This document shows positions 18,136 through 26,488 of a DNA stretch of 64,000 nucleotides, piece after piece. The notes under the pieces are model-generated. The model did not search any database, was not told the origin of the DNA, and worked only from the letters and a program-made list of their open reading frames with translations. This DNA is from Zeimonas arvi (lineage in GTDB: Bacteria; Pseudomonadota; Gammaproteobacteria; Burkholderiales; Burkholderiaceae_E), in assembly GCF_008039575.1 (NCBI RefSeq), contig NZ_VDUY01000002.1, positions 186,001 to 250,000 on the forward strand. Reading direction: 5' to 3'. The translations under genes and the position numbers were made by a program. The first letter of the stretch is position 1. Each line of letters opens with the position of its first letter.

Positions 18136-19242
18136 ATGAAGACCCGCGCAGCCGTTGCCTGGCAGGCTGGCAAACCCCTGACTGTCGAGCAGGTCGACCT
18201 GCAGGGGCCGAAGTTCGGCGAGGTCCTCGTCGAGGTGAAGGCCACCGGCATCTGCCACACCGACTGGTACACGCTGTCGGGGGCCGACCCCGAGGGCCTG
18301 TTCCCGGCCATCCTGGGCCACGAAGGCGCCGGCGTGGTGGTCGACGTGGGGCCCGGTGTCGGCACGCTGAAGAAGGGCGACCACGTGATCCCGCTCTACA
18401 CGCCGGAATGCCGGCAGTGCAAGTTCTGCCTGTCGCGGAAAACGAACCTGTGCCAGTCGATCCGCGCCACCCAGGGCAAGGGCCTGATGCCCGACGGCAG
18501 CTCGCGCTTCTCGCTCGACGGCAAGCCGATCCTGCACTACATGGGCACGTCCACCTTCGCAAACCACATCGTGGTGCCCGAGATCGCGCTGGCGAAGATC
18601 CGCGAGGACGCGCCCTTCGACGTCGTCTGCTACATCGGCTGCGGCGTGACCACCGGCGTCGGCGCGGTGCTCTTCACCGCCAAGGTCGAGGCGGGCGCCA
18701 ACGTGGTGGTGTTCGGCCTGGGCGGCATCGGCCTGAACGTGATCCAGGGCGCGAAGATGGTCGGCGCGGACAGGATCATCGGAGTGGACCTCAACCCGGC
18801 GCGCGAGAAGATGGCCCGCGAGTTCGGCATGACGCACTTCGTCGATCCGAAGAGCGTGGACAACGTCGTCGACACGATCGTGCAACTCACCGACGGCGGC
18901 GCCGACTACAGCTTCGAGTGCATCGGCAACACCACCACGATGCGCCAGGCGCTGGAGTGCTGCCACAAGGGCTGGGGCCAGAGCGTCATCATCGGCGTGG
19001 CCGAGGCCGGCGCCGAGATCTCGACCCGGCCGTTCCAGTTGGTCACCGGCCGGGTCTGGAAAGGCTCGGCCTTCGGCGGGGCGCGCGGCCGCACCGACGT
19101 GCCGAAGATCGTCGACTGGTACATGGACGGCAAGCTGCGGATCGACCCGCTGATCACGCACCGGCTGAGCCTGGCGCAGATCAACGAGGGCTTCGACCTG
19201 ATGAAGCGGGGCGAGTCGATCAGGTCGGTGGTGGTTTATTGA
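18136..19242 (+). CDS. adhC: S-(hydroxymethyl)glutathione dehydrogenase / class III alcohol dehydrogenase
   Basis: Zinc-dependent medium-chain dehydrogenase of 368 aa. It oxidises S-hydroxymethylglutathione (formaldehyde plus GSH) to S-formylglutathione with NAD+. Catalytic zinc ligands are C40 in GICHTDW, GHEGAG and the later CGVTTG cysteine. The structural zinc cysteines are in PECRQCKFCLSRKTNLC. The cofactor motif is GLGGIGLN. The QGKGLMPDGSSRF segment is typical of class III. The ATG at 18136 follows GAGGAG at good distance; an in-frame GTG two codons earlier is less likely. The fghA start is 34 bp downstream, which gives the classic two-step formaldehyde detoxification pair. Confidence 0.96.
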   Translation: MKTRAAVAWQAGKPLTVEQVDLQGPKFGEVLVEVKATGICHTDWYTLSGADPEGLFPAILGHEGAGVVVDVGPGVGTLKKGDHVIPLYTPECRQCKFCLSRKTNLCQSIRATQGKGLMPDGSSRFSLDGKPILHYMGTSTFANHIVVPEIALAKIREDAPFDVVCYIGCGVTTGVGAVLFTAKVEAGANVVVFGLGGIGLNVIQGAKMVGADRIIGVDLNPAREKMAREFGMTHFVDPKSVDNVVDTIVQLTDGGADYSFECIGNTTTMRQALECCHKGWGQSVIIGVAEAGAEISTRPFQLVTGRVWKGSAFGGARGRTDVPKIVDWYMDGKLRIDPLITHRLSLAQINEGFDLMKRGESIRSVVVY

Positions 19243-19276
19243 GCAAGAGACGGGGGACGAAGGCGGGGAGACGGGC

Positions 19277-20155
19277 ATGGCGACCAGGTTGCTGAGCGAG
19301 CACGGCTGCTTCGGGGGCGTGCAGGTGTTCCACTCGCACGATTCCGCGGTGGTGGGGCTGCCGATGCGGTTCTCGCTGTTCCTGCCGCCTCAGGCGCGCA
19401 AGGATCGGGTGCCCCTGCTGGTGTACCTGGCGGGGCTCACCTGCACGGAAGAGACGTTCCCGACCAAGGCGGGCGCCCAGCGGCTCGCGAGCGAGCTCGG
19501 ACTGGCACTGCTCGCGCCCGACACCAGCCCGCGCGGGGCGAATGTGCCGGGCGAAGCCGACGCCTGGGACTTCGGGGTCGGCGCCGGCTTCTGGCTCGAT
19601 GCCATGCGCGAGCCCTGGAACCGCCACTGGCGGATGGAGTCCTGGCTGATCACCGAACTGCTGCCGCTCGTCACGCGCAGCTTCGACCTGGATGGCGATC
19701 GGGTCGGCATCTTCGGCCACTCGATGGGCGGTCACGGCGCGCTGACCCTGGCGCTGCGGCACCCCGGGCGCTTCCGCTCGGTGTCGGCCTTCGCGCCGAT
19801 CGCCGCGCCGATGCGCTGTCCCTGGGGCGTGAAGGCCTTCTCGGGCTACCTTGGCGAGGATCGCGGCCGATGGCGCGCCCACGACGCCAGCGAGCTGATG
19901 CAGTCGCAGGCCGAAGCGCCTTTCCCCGGCGGCATCCTGATCGACCAGGGCCTTTCCGACAAGTTCCTGTCCGAGCAGCTGCATCCGGAAGCCTTCGAGG
20001 CCGCATGCGCCGCAGTGGGGCAGGCGCTCGAGCTGCGCCGCCACGAGGGCTACGATCACGGCTACTACTTCATCGCGAGCTTCGCAGACGACCACCTGCG
20101 CCATCATGCGAAGGCGCTGGGCAAGCCGACATCCACTGGGAGCACGAGTTCATGA
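19277..20155 (+). CDS. fghA: S-formylglutathione hydrolase
   Basis: Esterase-D-type alpha/beta hydrolase of 292 aa, splitting S-formylglutathione into formate and glutathione. The nucleophile is S149 in the GHSMGGHGAL elbow. The acid is in the IDQGLSDKF segment and the catalytic His is H261 in GYDHGYYF. The LAGLTCTEETFPTKAG oxyanion region is conserved. Length is normal, with a short Ser/Thr-rich tail. It directly follows adhC, and its stop overlaps the thiolase start as ATGA, so the three genes should be translated together. Confidence 0.96.
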   Translation: MATRLLSEHGCFGGVQVFHSHDSAVVGLPMRFSLFLPPQARKDRVPLLVYLAGLTCTEETFPTKAGAQRLASELGLALLAPDTSPRGANVPGEADAWDFGVGAGFWLDAMREPWNRHWRMESWLITELLPLVTRSFDLDGDRVGIFGHSMGGHGALTLALRHPGRFRSVSAFAPIAAPMRCPWGVKAFSGYLGEDRGRWRAHDASELMQSQAEAPFPGGILIDQGLSDKFLSEQLHPEAFEAACAAVGQALELRRHEGYDHGYYFIASFADDHLRHHAKALGKPTSTGSTSS

Positions 20156-21336
20156 GCGAGGCATACATCGTCGCGGCGGTCCGCACCGCCGGCGGTCGCC
20201 GCGGCGGGCGGCTTTCAGGCTGGCACCCCGTGGATCTGGCGGGCCGGGTCATCGACGCGCTGGTGGCGCGCAGCGGCGCGGATCCGGCGAGCGTCGAGGA
20301 CGTGATCCTGGGCTGCGTGAGCCAGGTCGGCGAGCAATCGACCAACGTGGCCCGGAACGCGGTGCTCGCCTCCGGCCTGCCCGAGTCGGTGCCGGGCACC
20401 TCGGTGGACCGGCAGTGCGGCTCCTCGCAGCAGGCGCTGCACTTCGCCGCGCAGGCGGTGATCTCGGGCACGATGGACGTGGTGATCGCGGCCGGCGTCG
20501 AGAGCATGAGCCGAGTGCCGATGGGCTCGCCGCATGCGCTGGCCGCGAAGGCGGCCATGGGCGACTACATGAGCCCGGCGATCCGCGCACGCTACCCGGG
20601 CACGCCGCTGTTCAGCCAGTTCGCCGGCGCCGAGATGATGGCCCGCAAGTACGAGCTCTCCCGGGAGCTGCTCGACGACTACGCCCTGGCCAGCCACCGC
20701 AGGGCGGCGGCCGCGGTGCGCGGCGCCGCCTTCGGCGACGAGATCCTGCCGCTGCCGATCCGCACCAGCGACGGCGCGGAGTCCGAAGACATGCACACGA
20801 TCGACGAAGGCATCCGCTTCGACGCCACGATCGAGGCGATCCGCTCGGTCAAGCTGCTCCAGGAGGGCGGCGTGATCACCGCGGCCAACGCCAGCCAGAT
20901 CTGCGACGGCGCCTCGGGCGTGATGGTCATGAACGAGCGCGGCCTGAAGGCAAGCGGCGCGAGACCGCTCGCGCGCATCCGCCACATGAGCGTGCTCGGC
21001 CACGATCCGGCGATCATGCTCGAGGCGCCGATCCCGGCCACCGCCAAGGCGCTTGCCCGCGCCCGGCTGTCGATCGACGACATCGACCTCTTCGAGGTCA
21101 ACGAGGCCTTCGCGTCGGTGCCGCTTGCCTGGCTGAAGGCCACCGGCGCCGACCCCGAGCGGCTCAACGCGCGCGGCGGCGCGATCGCGCTGGGCCATCC
21201 GCTGGGGGCCTCGGGCACCAAGCTGATGGCCACGCTGGTGCACGCGCTGCGGCAGACCGGCAAGCGCTACGGCCTGCAGACGATGTGCGAAGGCGGCGGT
21301 ATGGCGAACGTGACGATCGTCGAGGCGCTGCGCTGA
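20152..21336 (+). CDS. thiolase (acetyl-CoA C-acyltransferase family)
   Basis: Thiolase of 394 aa with the full catalytic set: C89 in DRQCGSSQQ, H349 in IALGHPLGASG and C379 in TMCEGGGMAN. It therefore looks catalytically competent. The first-Cys context DRQCGSSQQAL and the MGDYMSPAIRARYPGTP insertion resemble the steroid/acyl-CoA thiolase subgroup more than PhaA or AtoB. It catalyses CoA-dependent cleavage or condensation of 3-oxoacyl-CoA. The start is fixed by the ATGA overlap with fghA; modA starts one base after its stop. A thiolase between formaldehyde detoxification and molybdate uptake is unexpected, and its role there is not explained. Confidence 0.93.
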   Translation: MSEAYIVAAVRTAGGRRGGRLSGWHPVDLAGRVIDALVARSGADPASVEDVILGCVSQVGEQSTNVARNAVLASGLPESVPGTSVDRQCGSSQQALHFAAQAVISGTMDVVIAAGVESMSRVPMGSPHALAAKAAMGDYMSPAIRARYPGTPLFSQFAGAEMMARKYELSRELLDDYALASHRRAAAAVRGAAFGDEILPLPIRTSDGAESEDMHTIDEGIRFDATIEAIRSVKLLQEGGVITAANASQICDGASGVMVMNERGLKASGARPLARIRHMSVLGHDPAIMLEAPIPATAKALARARLSIDDIDLFEVNEAFASVPLAWLKATGADPERLNARGGAIALGHPLGASGTKLMATLVHALRQTGKRYGLQTMCEGGGMANVTIVEALR

Positions 21337-21337
21337 G

Positions 21338-22231
21338 ATGCCGCGGGCTTCTTCGCGACGGCGCCTGCTGCGCGGCACGGCCGGCCTCGCAGCGGCCGGC
21401 CTGTTGGCCGGCGGGACCTCGATCATCGCGGCGCAGTCGGTGCGGCCGGCCGCGGCAGCGTCGTCCGGCTCCGGCGACATCCCCACCGTGGCTGCGGCCT
21501 CGGACCTCAAGTTCGCGCTCGAGGAGCTCGCGGCGCGCTTCACCGGCGAAACCGGCCGCAAGCTGCGCCTGAGCTTCGGCTCCTCGGGGAACTTCGCCCG
21601 GCAGATCGAGCAGGGCGCGCCCTACCAGCTGTTCCTGTCGGCCGACGAGGACATGGTCTTCCGGCTGGCCGACAAGGGCCTCACGGTGGACCGCGGCACG
21701 CTCTACGCGGTCGGCCGCATCGTGCTGATCGTGCCGCGCGGCTCGCCGCTCGAGACCGACGGCGAGCTGCGCGACCTGGCGGCCGCGCTCGCCGACGGCA
21801 GGCTGAAGCGACTCGCGATCGCCAATCCCGATCACGCGCCCTACGGCAAGCGGGCGGAAGAGGCGCTGCGCCACGCGGGCCTGTGGGACGCGATCCGGCC
21901 CAGGCTGGTGCTGGGCGAGAACGTTTCGCAAGCCGCGCAGTTCGCGACATCCGGCAGCACCCAGGGGGGCATCGTGGCGCAGTCGCTGGCGCTGTCGCCG
22001 CAGGTCGCCAGGAACGCCTCGTTCGCCCTGATCCCGGCCGCGTGGCACCAGCCGCTGCGCCAGAGGATGGTGCTGATCGCGGGGGCAGGCGAGACCGCGC
22101 GCGCCTTCCACGCCTGGCTGCAGCAACCGGCCGCGCGCGAAGTGCTGGCGCGTTACGGGTTCTCGGAAGACAAGGAAGAAGGGGGCAGGGAGAAGGGCGC
22201 CGGGAGCAGCAGGTGGACTGGAACGCGCTGA
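21338..22231 (+). CDS. modA: molybdate ABC transporter periplasmic binding protein
   Basis: ModA-like protein of 297 aa. A twin-arginine-type leader (SSRRRLLRGTAGLAAAGLL) is followed by the mature domain with VAAASDLKFALEELAARFTGETG, FGSSGNFARQIEQGAPYQLFLSAD and the ANPDHAPYGKRAEEAL segment, all typical of ModA. A Tat rather than Sec leader is unusual for ModA. The C-terminus past residue 276 is a hydrophilic tail rich in Glu, Lys, Gly and Arg, encoded by a purine-rich stretch that also holds the modB start. The tail may be a by-product of the overlap. It starts one base after the thiolase stop. Confidence 0.9.
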   Translation: MPRASSRRRLLRGTAGLAAAGLLAGGTSIIAAQSVRPAAAASSGSGDIPTVAAASDLKFALEELAARFTGETGRKLRLSFGSSGNFARQIEQGAPYQLFLSADEDMVFRLADKGLTVDRGTLYAVGRIVLIVPRGSPLETDGELRDLAAALADGRLKRLAIANPDHAPYGKRAEEALRHAGLWDAIRPRLVLGENVSQAAQFATSGSTQGGIVAQSLALSPQVARNASFALIPAAWHQPLRQRMVLIAGAGETARAFHAWLQQPAAREVLARYGFSEDKEEGGREKGAGSSRWTGTR

Positions 22232-22881
22232 ACCTGTCGCTTCGGCTGGCGTTCTGGACGCTGGTGTTCCTGCTGCCGATCGGCCTGGTGCTCGGGCGAT
22301 GGCTGGCGGTCGGCCGATTCGCCGGCAAGGGCGTCGTCGAGGCGCTGCTGGCGCTGCCGCTGGTCCTGCCGCCGACGGTGCTCGGCTACTACCTGCTGGT
22401 GGGCATGGGCGCCGAGTCCTCGCTGGGATCCGTCTGGCAGGCGCTCTTCGGCAAGCCGCTCGCCTTCAGCTTCGAGGGACTCGTGGCCGCCTCGGTGGTG
22501 TTCAATCTTCCGTTCGCGGTGCAACCAATCCAGCGCGGCTTCGAGTCGATCGCCCCGCAGGTGCGCGAAGCCGCCGCCTGCTGCGGCCTGTCGCTGTCGC
22601 GCTCGCTCTGGCGCATCGAGTTGCCGCTGGCCTGGCCGGGCATCCTGACCGCCCTGGTGATGAGCTTCGCGCACACGTTGGGCGAGTTCGGGATCGTGCT
22701 GATGGTCGGCGGCAACATCCCCGGCGAGACGCAGACGATCGCCATCGCGATCTACGACCGGGTGCAGGGCTTCGACGACAACGCTGCGGCGCGCATGTCG
22801 GCCACCTTGCTGGCCGTTTCGCTCGCGGCCATCGCGGTCTCCTATGTCGCCGGCGGCAGGCTGGCCAGGCGCCATGCCTGA
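22213..22881 (+). CDS. modB: molybdate ABC transporter permease
   Basis: Inner-membrane permease of 222 aa with about five or six helices. The conserved EAA loop is seen as REAAACCGLSLSRSLWRIELPLAWPGI, and the N-terminal LPLVLPPTVLGYYLL is characteristic of ModB. The chosen start is the GTG at 22213 (VDWNALNLSLRLAF), inside the end of modA; there is no in-frame ATG near this point, and the frame further upstream is antisense-like shadow. The 19-bp overlap with modA and 8-bp overlap with modC indicate a single transcript. Confidence 0.9.
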   Translation: MDWNALNLSLRLAFWTLVFLLPIGLVLGRWLAVGRFAGKGVVEALLALPLVLPPTVLGYYLLVGMGAESSLGSVWQALFGKPLAFSFEGLVAASVVFNLPFAVQPIQRGFESIAPQVREAAACCGLSLSRSLWRIELPLAWPGILTALVMSFAHTLGEFGIVLMVGGNIPGETQTIAIAIYDRVQGFDDNAAARMSATLLAVSLAAIAVSYVAGGRLARRHA

Positions 22882-24046
22882 CGGTCTCCGCACCGAAGCG
22901 CCGCCGCTTCGGGCGCCAGGGCTGCAGGTCTGCCTGGCCCAGCCCGGCCCGATTCCGCTCGACCTGTCGCTGCACTGCGCCCCCGGCGAGCTGCTGTCGC
23001 TGGTCGGCCCCTCGGGCAGCGGCAAGACCACCATCCTGCGGGCCATCGCCGGCCTGTACCGACCCTCGAACGGGCGGGTCAGCTGCCGCGACGAGACCTG
23101 GCTGGACACCGCGGCGGGCATCGACCTGTCCGCGCGCCGGCGCGCGGTCGGCATGGTCTTCCAGAGCTACGCGCTCTTTCCCCACCTGAGCGCGCTCGGC
23201 AACGTGCTCGAGGCGGTCCCGCGAAAGCTGCCCGACCGCGAGGGCCGCGCGATCCGCCTGCTCCAGCGGGTCAACCTGCAGGGGCTCGAGGAACGCCTTC
23301 CGGGCCAGCTTTCCGGCGGCCAGCAGCAGCGGGTCGCGGTGGCACGCGCGCTGGCACGCGAGCCCGCGGTGCTGCTGCTCGACGAACCGTTCTCCGCGGT
23401 CGACAAGGTGACCCGCGAGAAGCTGTACGGCGAACTGGCCGAGTTGCGCCGCGCGCTCGCCATCCCGATCCTGCTGGTCACGCACGACCTCGACGAGGCC
23501 ACGCTGCTGTCCGACCGGCTCGCGCTGCTGTCGCGAGGCCGGGTCCTGCAGGCCGGCGCGCCGCTCGAGGTGCTGCACCGGCCGCGCAGCGTGGAGGTGG
23601 CCCGGCTGGCAGGCATGAAGAACATCTTTCCGGCACGGGTGCTGCGCCACGACCCGGACGAGGACACGACCTGGATCGCCTGGGAAGGCCTGCCGGTCCG
23701 GGCGCCGCTGGCCGACTCGCTGCGCGCGGGCGAAGAGGTCGCCTGGGCGATCCCCACCGATGCGGTGCTGCTGCTTTCCGCGTTCCGGCCCACGCCGCCC
23801 GGCGACACGCGGTTCGACGCGCGCATCACGCGGATCATCGCGCTGGGCGCGCAACTGCACGTCACGGTTCAGCCTTTCGACCGCCCGGGCCTGCCCATGA
23901 CATTGACCGTGGCCCGCCACATCGCCGAGCGGCAGGCGCTGCGCGAGGGCGATCCGGTGCCGCTGCGCCTGCGCAGCCGCAGCATCCAGCTGATGCCGCC
24001 CGCGCCCGGTGCCGCGAGTCGCATGGCAGAATCGGCAGGGGATTGA
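22874..24046 (+). CDS. modC: molybdate ABC transporter ATPase
   Basis: ABC ATPase of 390 aa. Walker A is GPSGSGKT, the Q-loop is FQSYALFPH, the signature is LSGGQQQR, Walker B is LLLDEPF and the switch His is in THDLDE. A C-terminal Mop/TOBE-like domain of about 130 residues (from VRAPLADSLRAG) is the regulatory molybdate-binding region seen in ModC. The ATG at 22874 overlaps the end of modB; the frame opens 30 bp earlier. The modE regulator and a separate mop gene are not in the window. Confidence 0.92.
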   Translation: MPDGLRTEAPPLRAPGLQVCLAQPGPIPLDLSLHCAPGELLSLVGPSGSGKTTILRAIAGLYRPSNGRVSCRDETWLDTAAGIDLSARRRAVGMVFQSYALFPHLSALGNVLEAVPRKLPDREGRAIRLLQRVNLQGLEERLPGQLSGGQQQRVAVARALAREPAVLLLDEPFSAVDKVTREKLYGELAELRRALAIPILLVTHDLDEATLLSDRLALLSRGRVLQAGAPLEVLHRPRSVEVARLAGMKNIFPARVLRHDPDEDTTWIAWEGLPVRAPLADSLRAGEEVAWAIPTDAVLLLSAFRPTPPGDTRFDARITRIIALGAQLHVTVQPFDRPGLPMTLTVARHIAERQALREGDPVPLRLRSRSIQLMPPAPGAASRMAESAGD

Positions 24047-24048
24047 GG

Positions 24049-24091
24049 CAGGACAACGCGGGAAATGGCCGCATGAGAGAAGATTGTCCTG
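24049..24091. repeat. 8-bp inverted repeat after modC
   Basis: CAGGACAA at 24049-24056 is matched by TTGTCCTG at 24084-24091, with a 27-nt spacer. It starts three bases after the modC stop in the 127-bp gap to the next operon. It has no T run; it could be a weak terminator stem or a binding site for the next promoter. Confidence 0.5.
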
Positions 24092-24173
24092 ACGCGGCGC
24101 CACTGCGACGGGCAGTGCCGGCTGAGTCGCCGCCCTCACGGATCACACGAGTTTTTCACGCAGGAGGTCCCTC

Positions 24174-24485
24174 ATGAACGAACAACGCGCACAACAGAAG
24201 GAAAAGCTGGTCGCCGACATCAAGACGGTCATGGCCGAACTCGACGAGCTGGTCCGCGACTCCGCCTCGGACGTCGGCGACGATCTGGTCGAGCTGAAGG
24301 GCAGGCTGCGCGACCAGGTCAGCGCAGCCCGCGAGACCCTGTCCGATCTCGAGTCCCGGGTCGCCGATCGGGCCAAGTCCGCCGCGCGCGCCGGCGACGA
24401 GTACGTACGCGACCACACCTGGACCTCGATCGGCATCGCGGCCGGCGTGGGCGTGGTCATCGGCCTGCTGCTCAACCGCCGCTGA
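24174..24485 (+). CDS. YqjD/ElaB-family (DUF883) membrane-anchored protein
   Basis: Small 103-aa protein. A long charged amphipathic helix or coiled coil (residues 1-75) is followed by the family-typical DHTWTSIGIAAGVGVVIGLLLNRR, a single C-terminal membrane anchor with an Arg tail. E. coli YqjD and ElaB are inner-membrane proteins that bind ribosomes in stationary phase. AGGAGG lies 5 bp before the ATG. It heads a four-gene operon with a YqjE-like gene 20 bp downstream. Stress or stationary-phase control is likely by analogy. Confidence 0.9.
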   Translation: MNEQRAQQKEKLVADIKTVMAELDELVRDSASDVGDDLVELKGRLRDQVSAARETLSDLESRVADRAKSAARAGDEYVRDHTWTSIGIAAGVGVVIGLLLNRR

Positions 24486-24505
24486 ACCGAAGCGCACCGG
24501 CCCCG

Positions 24506-24892
24506 ATGATTCGGCGCATCCTCGCTTCGCTGCTCGGCACGCTGCGCGTTCGGCTCGAGCTCGCGGGCATCGAGCTCCAGGGCGAGATCGACCATGTCGT
24601 GCGGGCGATCGCGATGGCCCTTGCCGGCGCCTTGCTGCTCTGCATCGGCGTGGCATTCGGGGCGATCGCGGTCGTCGTCGCGCTCTGGGAGACCCACCGC
24701 GTGCTCGCGCTGGCCGGCTTCGCGATCCTGTTCGCGAGCGGCGGCGCGGCGCTGCTGTGGCTGCTGGCGCGCGTCTCGCGAGACCGGCCGCCGATGTTCG
24801 CGGAAACGGCGGCGCAGTTCGAGCAGGATCGCCAGCGCCTGGGCGCGGCGCCTCCGGTTCGCCGGCAAGGCGGCGAAGGACCCAAGCGATGA
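24506..24892 (+). CDS. YqjE-family (phage-holin-superfamily) membrane protein
   Basis: Protein of 128 aa with two hydrophobic helices (about residues 35-60 and 68-95) and hydrophilic ends, the layout of the YqjE/PF07332 group. Despite the holin-like family name there is no phage context here. It belongs to the yqjD-yqjE-type operon. Its stop overlaps the next start (ATGA). Confidence 0.85.
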   Translation: MIRRILASLLGTLRVRLELAGIELQGEIDHVVRAIAMALAGALLLCIGVAFGAIAVVVALWETHRVLALAGFAILFASGGAALLWLLARVSRDRPPMFAETAAQFEQDRQRLGAAPPVRRQGGEGPKR

Positions 24893-25137
24893 GCCGCTCC
24901 GATCCGGACGACCTGCGCGCCTTGCGCAAGCGGCTGCTGGTTGCCGAGTCCATGCTGATGCGCGAGCGCCTGGCGCGCGACATCCGCGAATCGACGCGCC
25001 CGCTGAGGCTGCTGCGCGAATCGATGGTCGCGGCAGCCTCGACCGTTCCCGGGCGCTCACTGCTCGGCTTCGTCGTGCCCTGGCTCTATTCCCGCTGGCG
25101 CCGCAAGCCGTCACCGACCAAGGAGAGTTCCCGATGA
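24889..25137 (+). CDS. small YqjK-like hypothetical protein
   Basis: Basic 82-aa protein with a predicted long helix (ALRKRLLVAESMLMRERLARDIRES) and a weakly hydrophobic C-terminal segment (LLGFVVPWLYSRWRR). Position after a YqjE-like gene suggests the YqjK role, but similarity cannot be judged by eye. The start is set by the ATGA overlap with the previous gene; the stop overlaps the next gene the same way. Confidence 0.7.
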   Translation: MSRSDPDDLRALRKRLLVAESMLMRERLARDIRESTRPLRLLRESMVAAASTVPGRSLLGFVVPWLYSRWRRKPSPTKESSR

Positions 25138-25574
25138 AACCCACCTGGATCGTCGTCGCCAATGCCTTCCAGGCGCAGCTCTACGAACGCGCCAAACCCA
25201 GGGATCCGCTCCAGCCGCTGGAGTCATTCGTCCACCCCGAAAGCCGCCTGAAGAGCGCCGAGCTCAACGACGACCAACCTGGCAGCACCATGACCCAGGG
25301 CGGCGGCCACACCGCCTATTCCCCCGCGGTGGAAATGAAGGACAAGGAGCAGGAGAAGTTCGCGCGGCAGATCGTCGACCGCCTGCAACAGGGCGTGCAC
25401 GGCGACCGCTGCGGCGCGCTGGTGCTGTTCGCCTCCCCGGCCATGCTGGGAATCCTCCGCAACCTGCTCGACGGCCCCAGCGCCAAGCTGGTCCAGCACA
25501 GCGCCGCGATCGACCTGACCGCGTTCAGCGGCCGCGAGCTCGAGACGCGGATCGCCCAGCAACTCGAGCGCTGA
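25134..25574 (+). CDS. host-attachment-family protein (baeRF-like)
   Basis: Protein of 146 aa beginning TWIVVANAFQAQLYER and containing a GALVLFASPAMLGILRNLL segment and the ending FSGRELETRIAQQL. These are hallmarks of the family named 'required for attachment to host cells' in Agrobacterium and related to archaeal/bacterial release-factor-like baeRF domains. It is cytosolic. It is the last gene of the yqjD-like operon (4-bp overlap), with AAGGAGAG upstream of the ATG. Its role is more likely a ribosome or stress function than attachment; this is inferred from its partners. Confidence 0.8.
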   Translation: MKPTWIVVANAFQAQLYERAKPRDPLQPLESFVHPESRLKSAELNDDQPGSTMTQGGGHTAYSPAVEMKDKEQEKFARQIVDRLQQGVHGDRCGALVLFASPAMLGILRNLLDGPSAKLVQHSAAIDLTAFSGRELETRIAQQLER

Positions 25575-25585
25575 GGCCTGACCGG

Positions 25586-25602
25586 GCCCGCCCCCGGCGG
25601 GC
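25586..25602. terminator. GC hairpin between convergent genes
   Basis: GCCCGCC pairs with GGCGGGC across a CCC loop in the 63-bp gap between the convergent host-attachment and GST genes. There is no T tract, so this is a possible bidirectional terminator stem only. Confidence 0.45.
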
Positions 25603-25637
25603 TGCATCGCGTGACCCGCCCCTTCGGGGAGCGCGGC

Positions 25638-26333
25638 TCAGGCGGGCCCGCTGCGATAGGGTTCCTCGAAGGCGAGAAAGTCCTTCTCCGCCAGGGCGAG
25701 CTCGATCCAGGCGGCCACCCCGGGGGCATTCGTCACGCGTTGCGCATAGGCGCGGCAGTCGTCGTCGAGCGGCAGCGCATACGTCCGGGCCCGCATCACC
25801 ACTGGCGCGAAGAATGCGTCGGCGATGCCGAAATCCCCGAACAGGAAGGGACCGCCCGAAGCCGAGAGACAGTCGCGCCACAGGCGGCGAACCCGTTCGA
25901 GGTCGGCCGCCGCATCACCGCGCTCGGCGAGCAGCCGGGCGCCCACGTCCGGCAGGCTGGCCTCGATGTTCATCGGAAAGCAGGCCCTGAGCGCCTGGAA
26001 TCCCGAGTGCATCTCGGCGGCCACCGAGCGCGCGCGGGCGCGCGCCGCGGCCCGCTCGGGCCACAGGCGCCGCTCCGGGAAGCGTTCGGCGAGGAACTCG
26101 GCAATGGCCAGCGTGTCCCAGACCAGCAGTCGCGCGCCGTCGACCTCGGCTTCGAGCACCGGCACCTTGCCGGTCGGGCTCAGCTCGGCGATCGCGCGCT
26201 TGAAGGCCGAGCCCGGCTCGAAGGAGTCGAAGCGCACCACGACCTCCTCGCAGGGGATGCCGGTCTGTCGAATCAGCACCGAGGGCCGCATCGACCACGA
26301 CGAGTAGTTCCTGTTGCCGATGTACAACTTCAT
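25638..26333 (-). CDS. glutathione S-transferase family protein
   Basis: Soluble 231-aa GST. The N-terminal thioredoxin-like domain begins KLYIGNRNYSSWSMRPSV (Ser-rich catalytic loop), and the cis-Pro segment is TGKVPVLEAE. The all-helical C-terminal domain starts near residue 90. The start at 26333 is preferred over an in-frame ATG 24 bp upstream because GAAGGAG lies six bases before it and MKLYIGN fits the family N-terminus. It diverges from narK. Substrate unknown. Confidence 0.9.
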   Translation of the reverse strand: MKLYIGNRNYSSWSMRPSVLIRQTGIPCEEVVVRFDSFEPGSAFKRAIAELSPTGKVPVLEAEVDGARLLVWDTLAIAEFLAERFPERRLWPERAAARARARSVAAEMHSGFQALRACFPMNIEASLPDVGARLLAERGDAAADLERVRRLWRDCLSASGGPFLFGDFGIADAFFAPVVMRARTYALPLDDDCRAYAQRVTNAPGVAAWIELALAEKDFLAFEEPYRSGPA

Positions 26334-26488
26334 GAGTGGCTCCTTCATCTTCGTCAATCCTCGTCCGGGTTGTGCATGCCGGGTGTTGTCGGCGCCTTGG
26401 CTCAGCGCGTAGAGTCTGCGCGATCGAGCGCCGCTTGCGAAGCCCGCGGCGCTCGACGACGAAGCGCATACAAGACAAGGATCCGCTC

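Noticed and set aside
24506..25574. Prophage remnant suggested by 'holin family' and 'host attachment' names
   Set aside because: These are chromosomal YqjE-like and baeRF-like proteins; no integrase, capsid, lysis or att features are nearby.
26358..26488. FNR or NarL site for narK
   Set aside because: No TTGAT-N4-ATCAA or convincing heptamer pairs were found in the gap.
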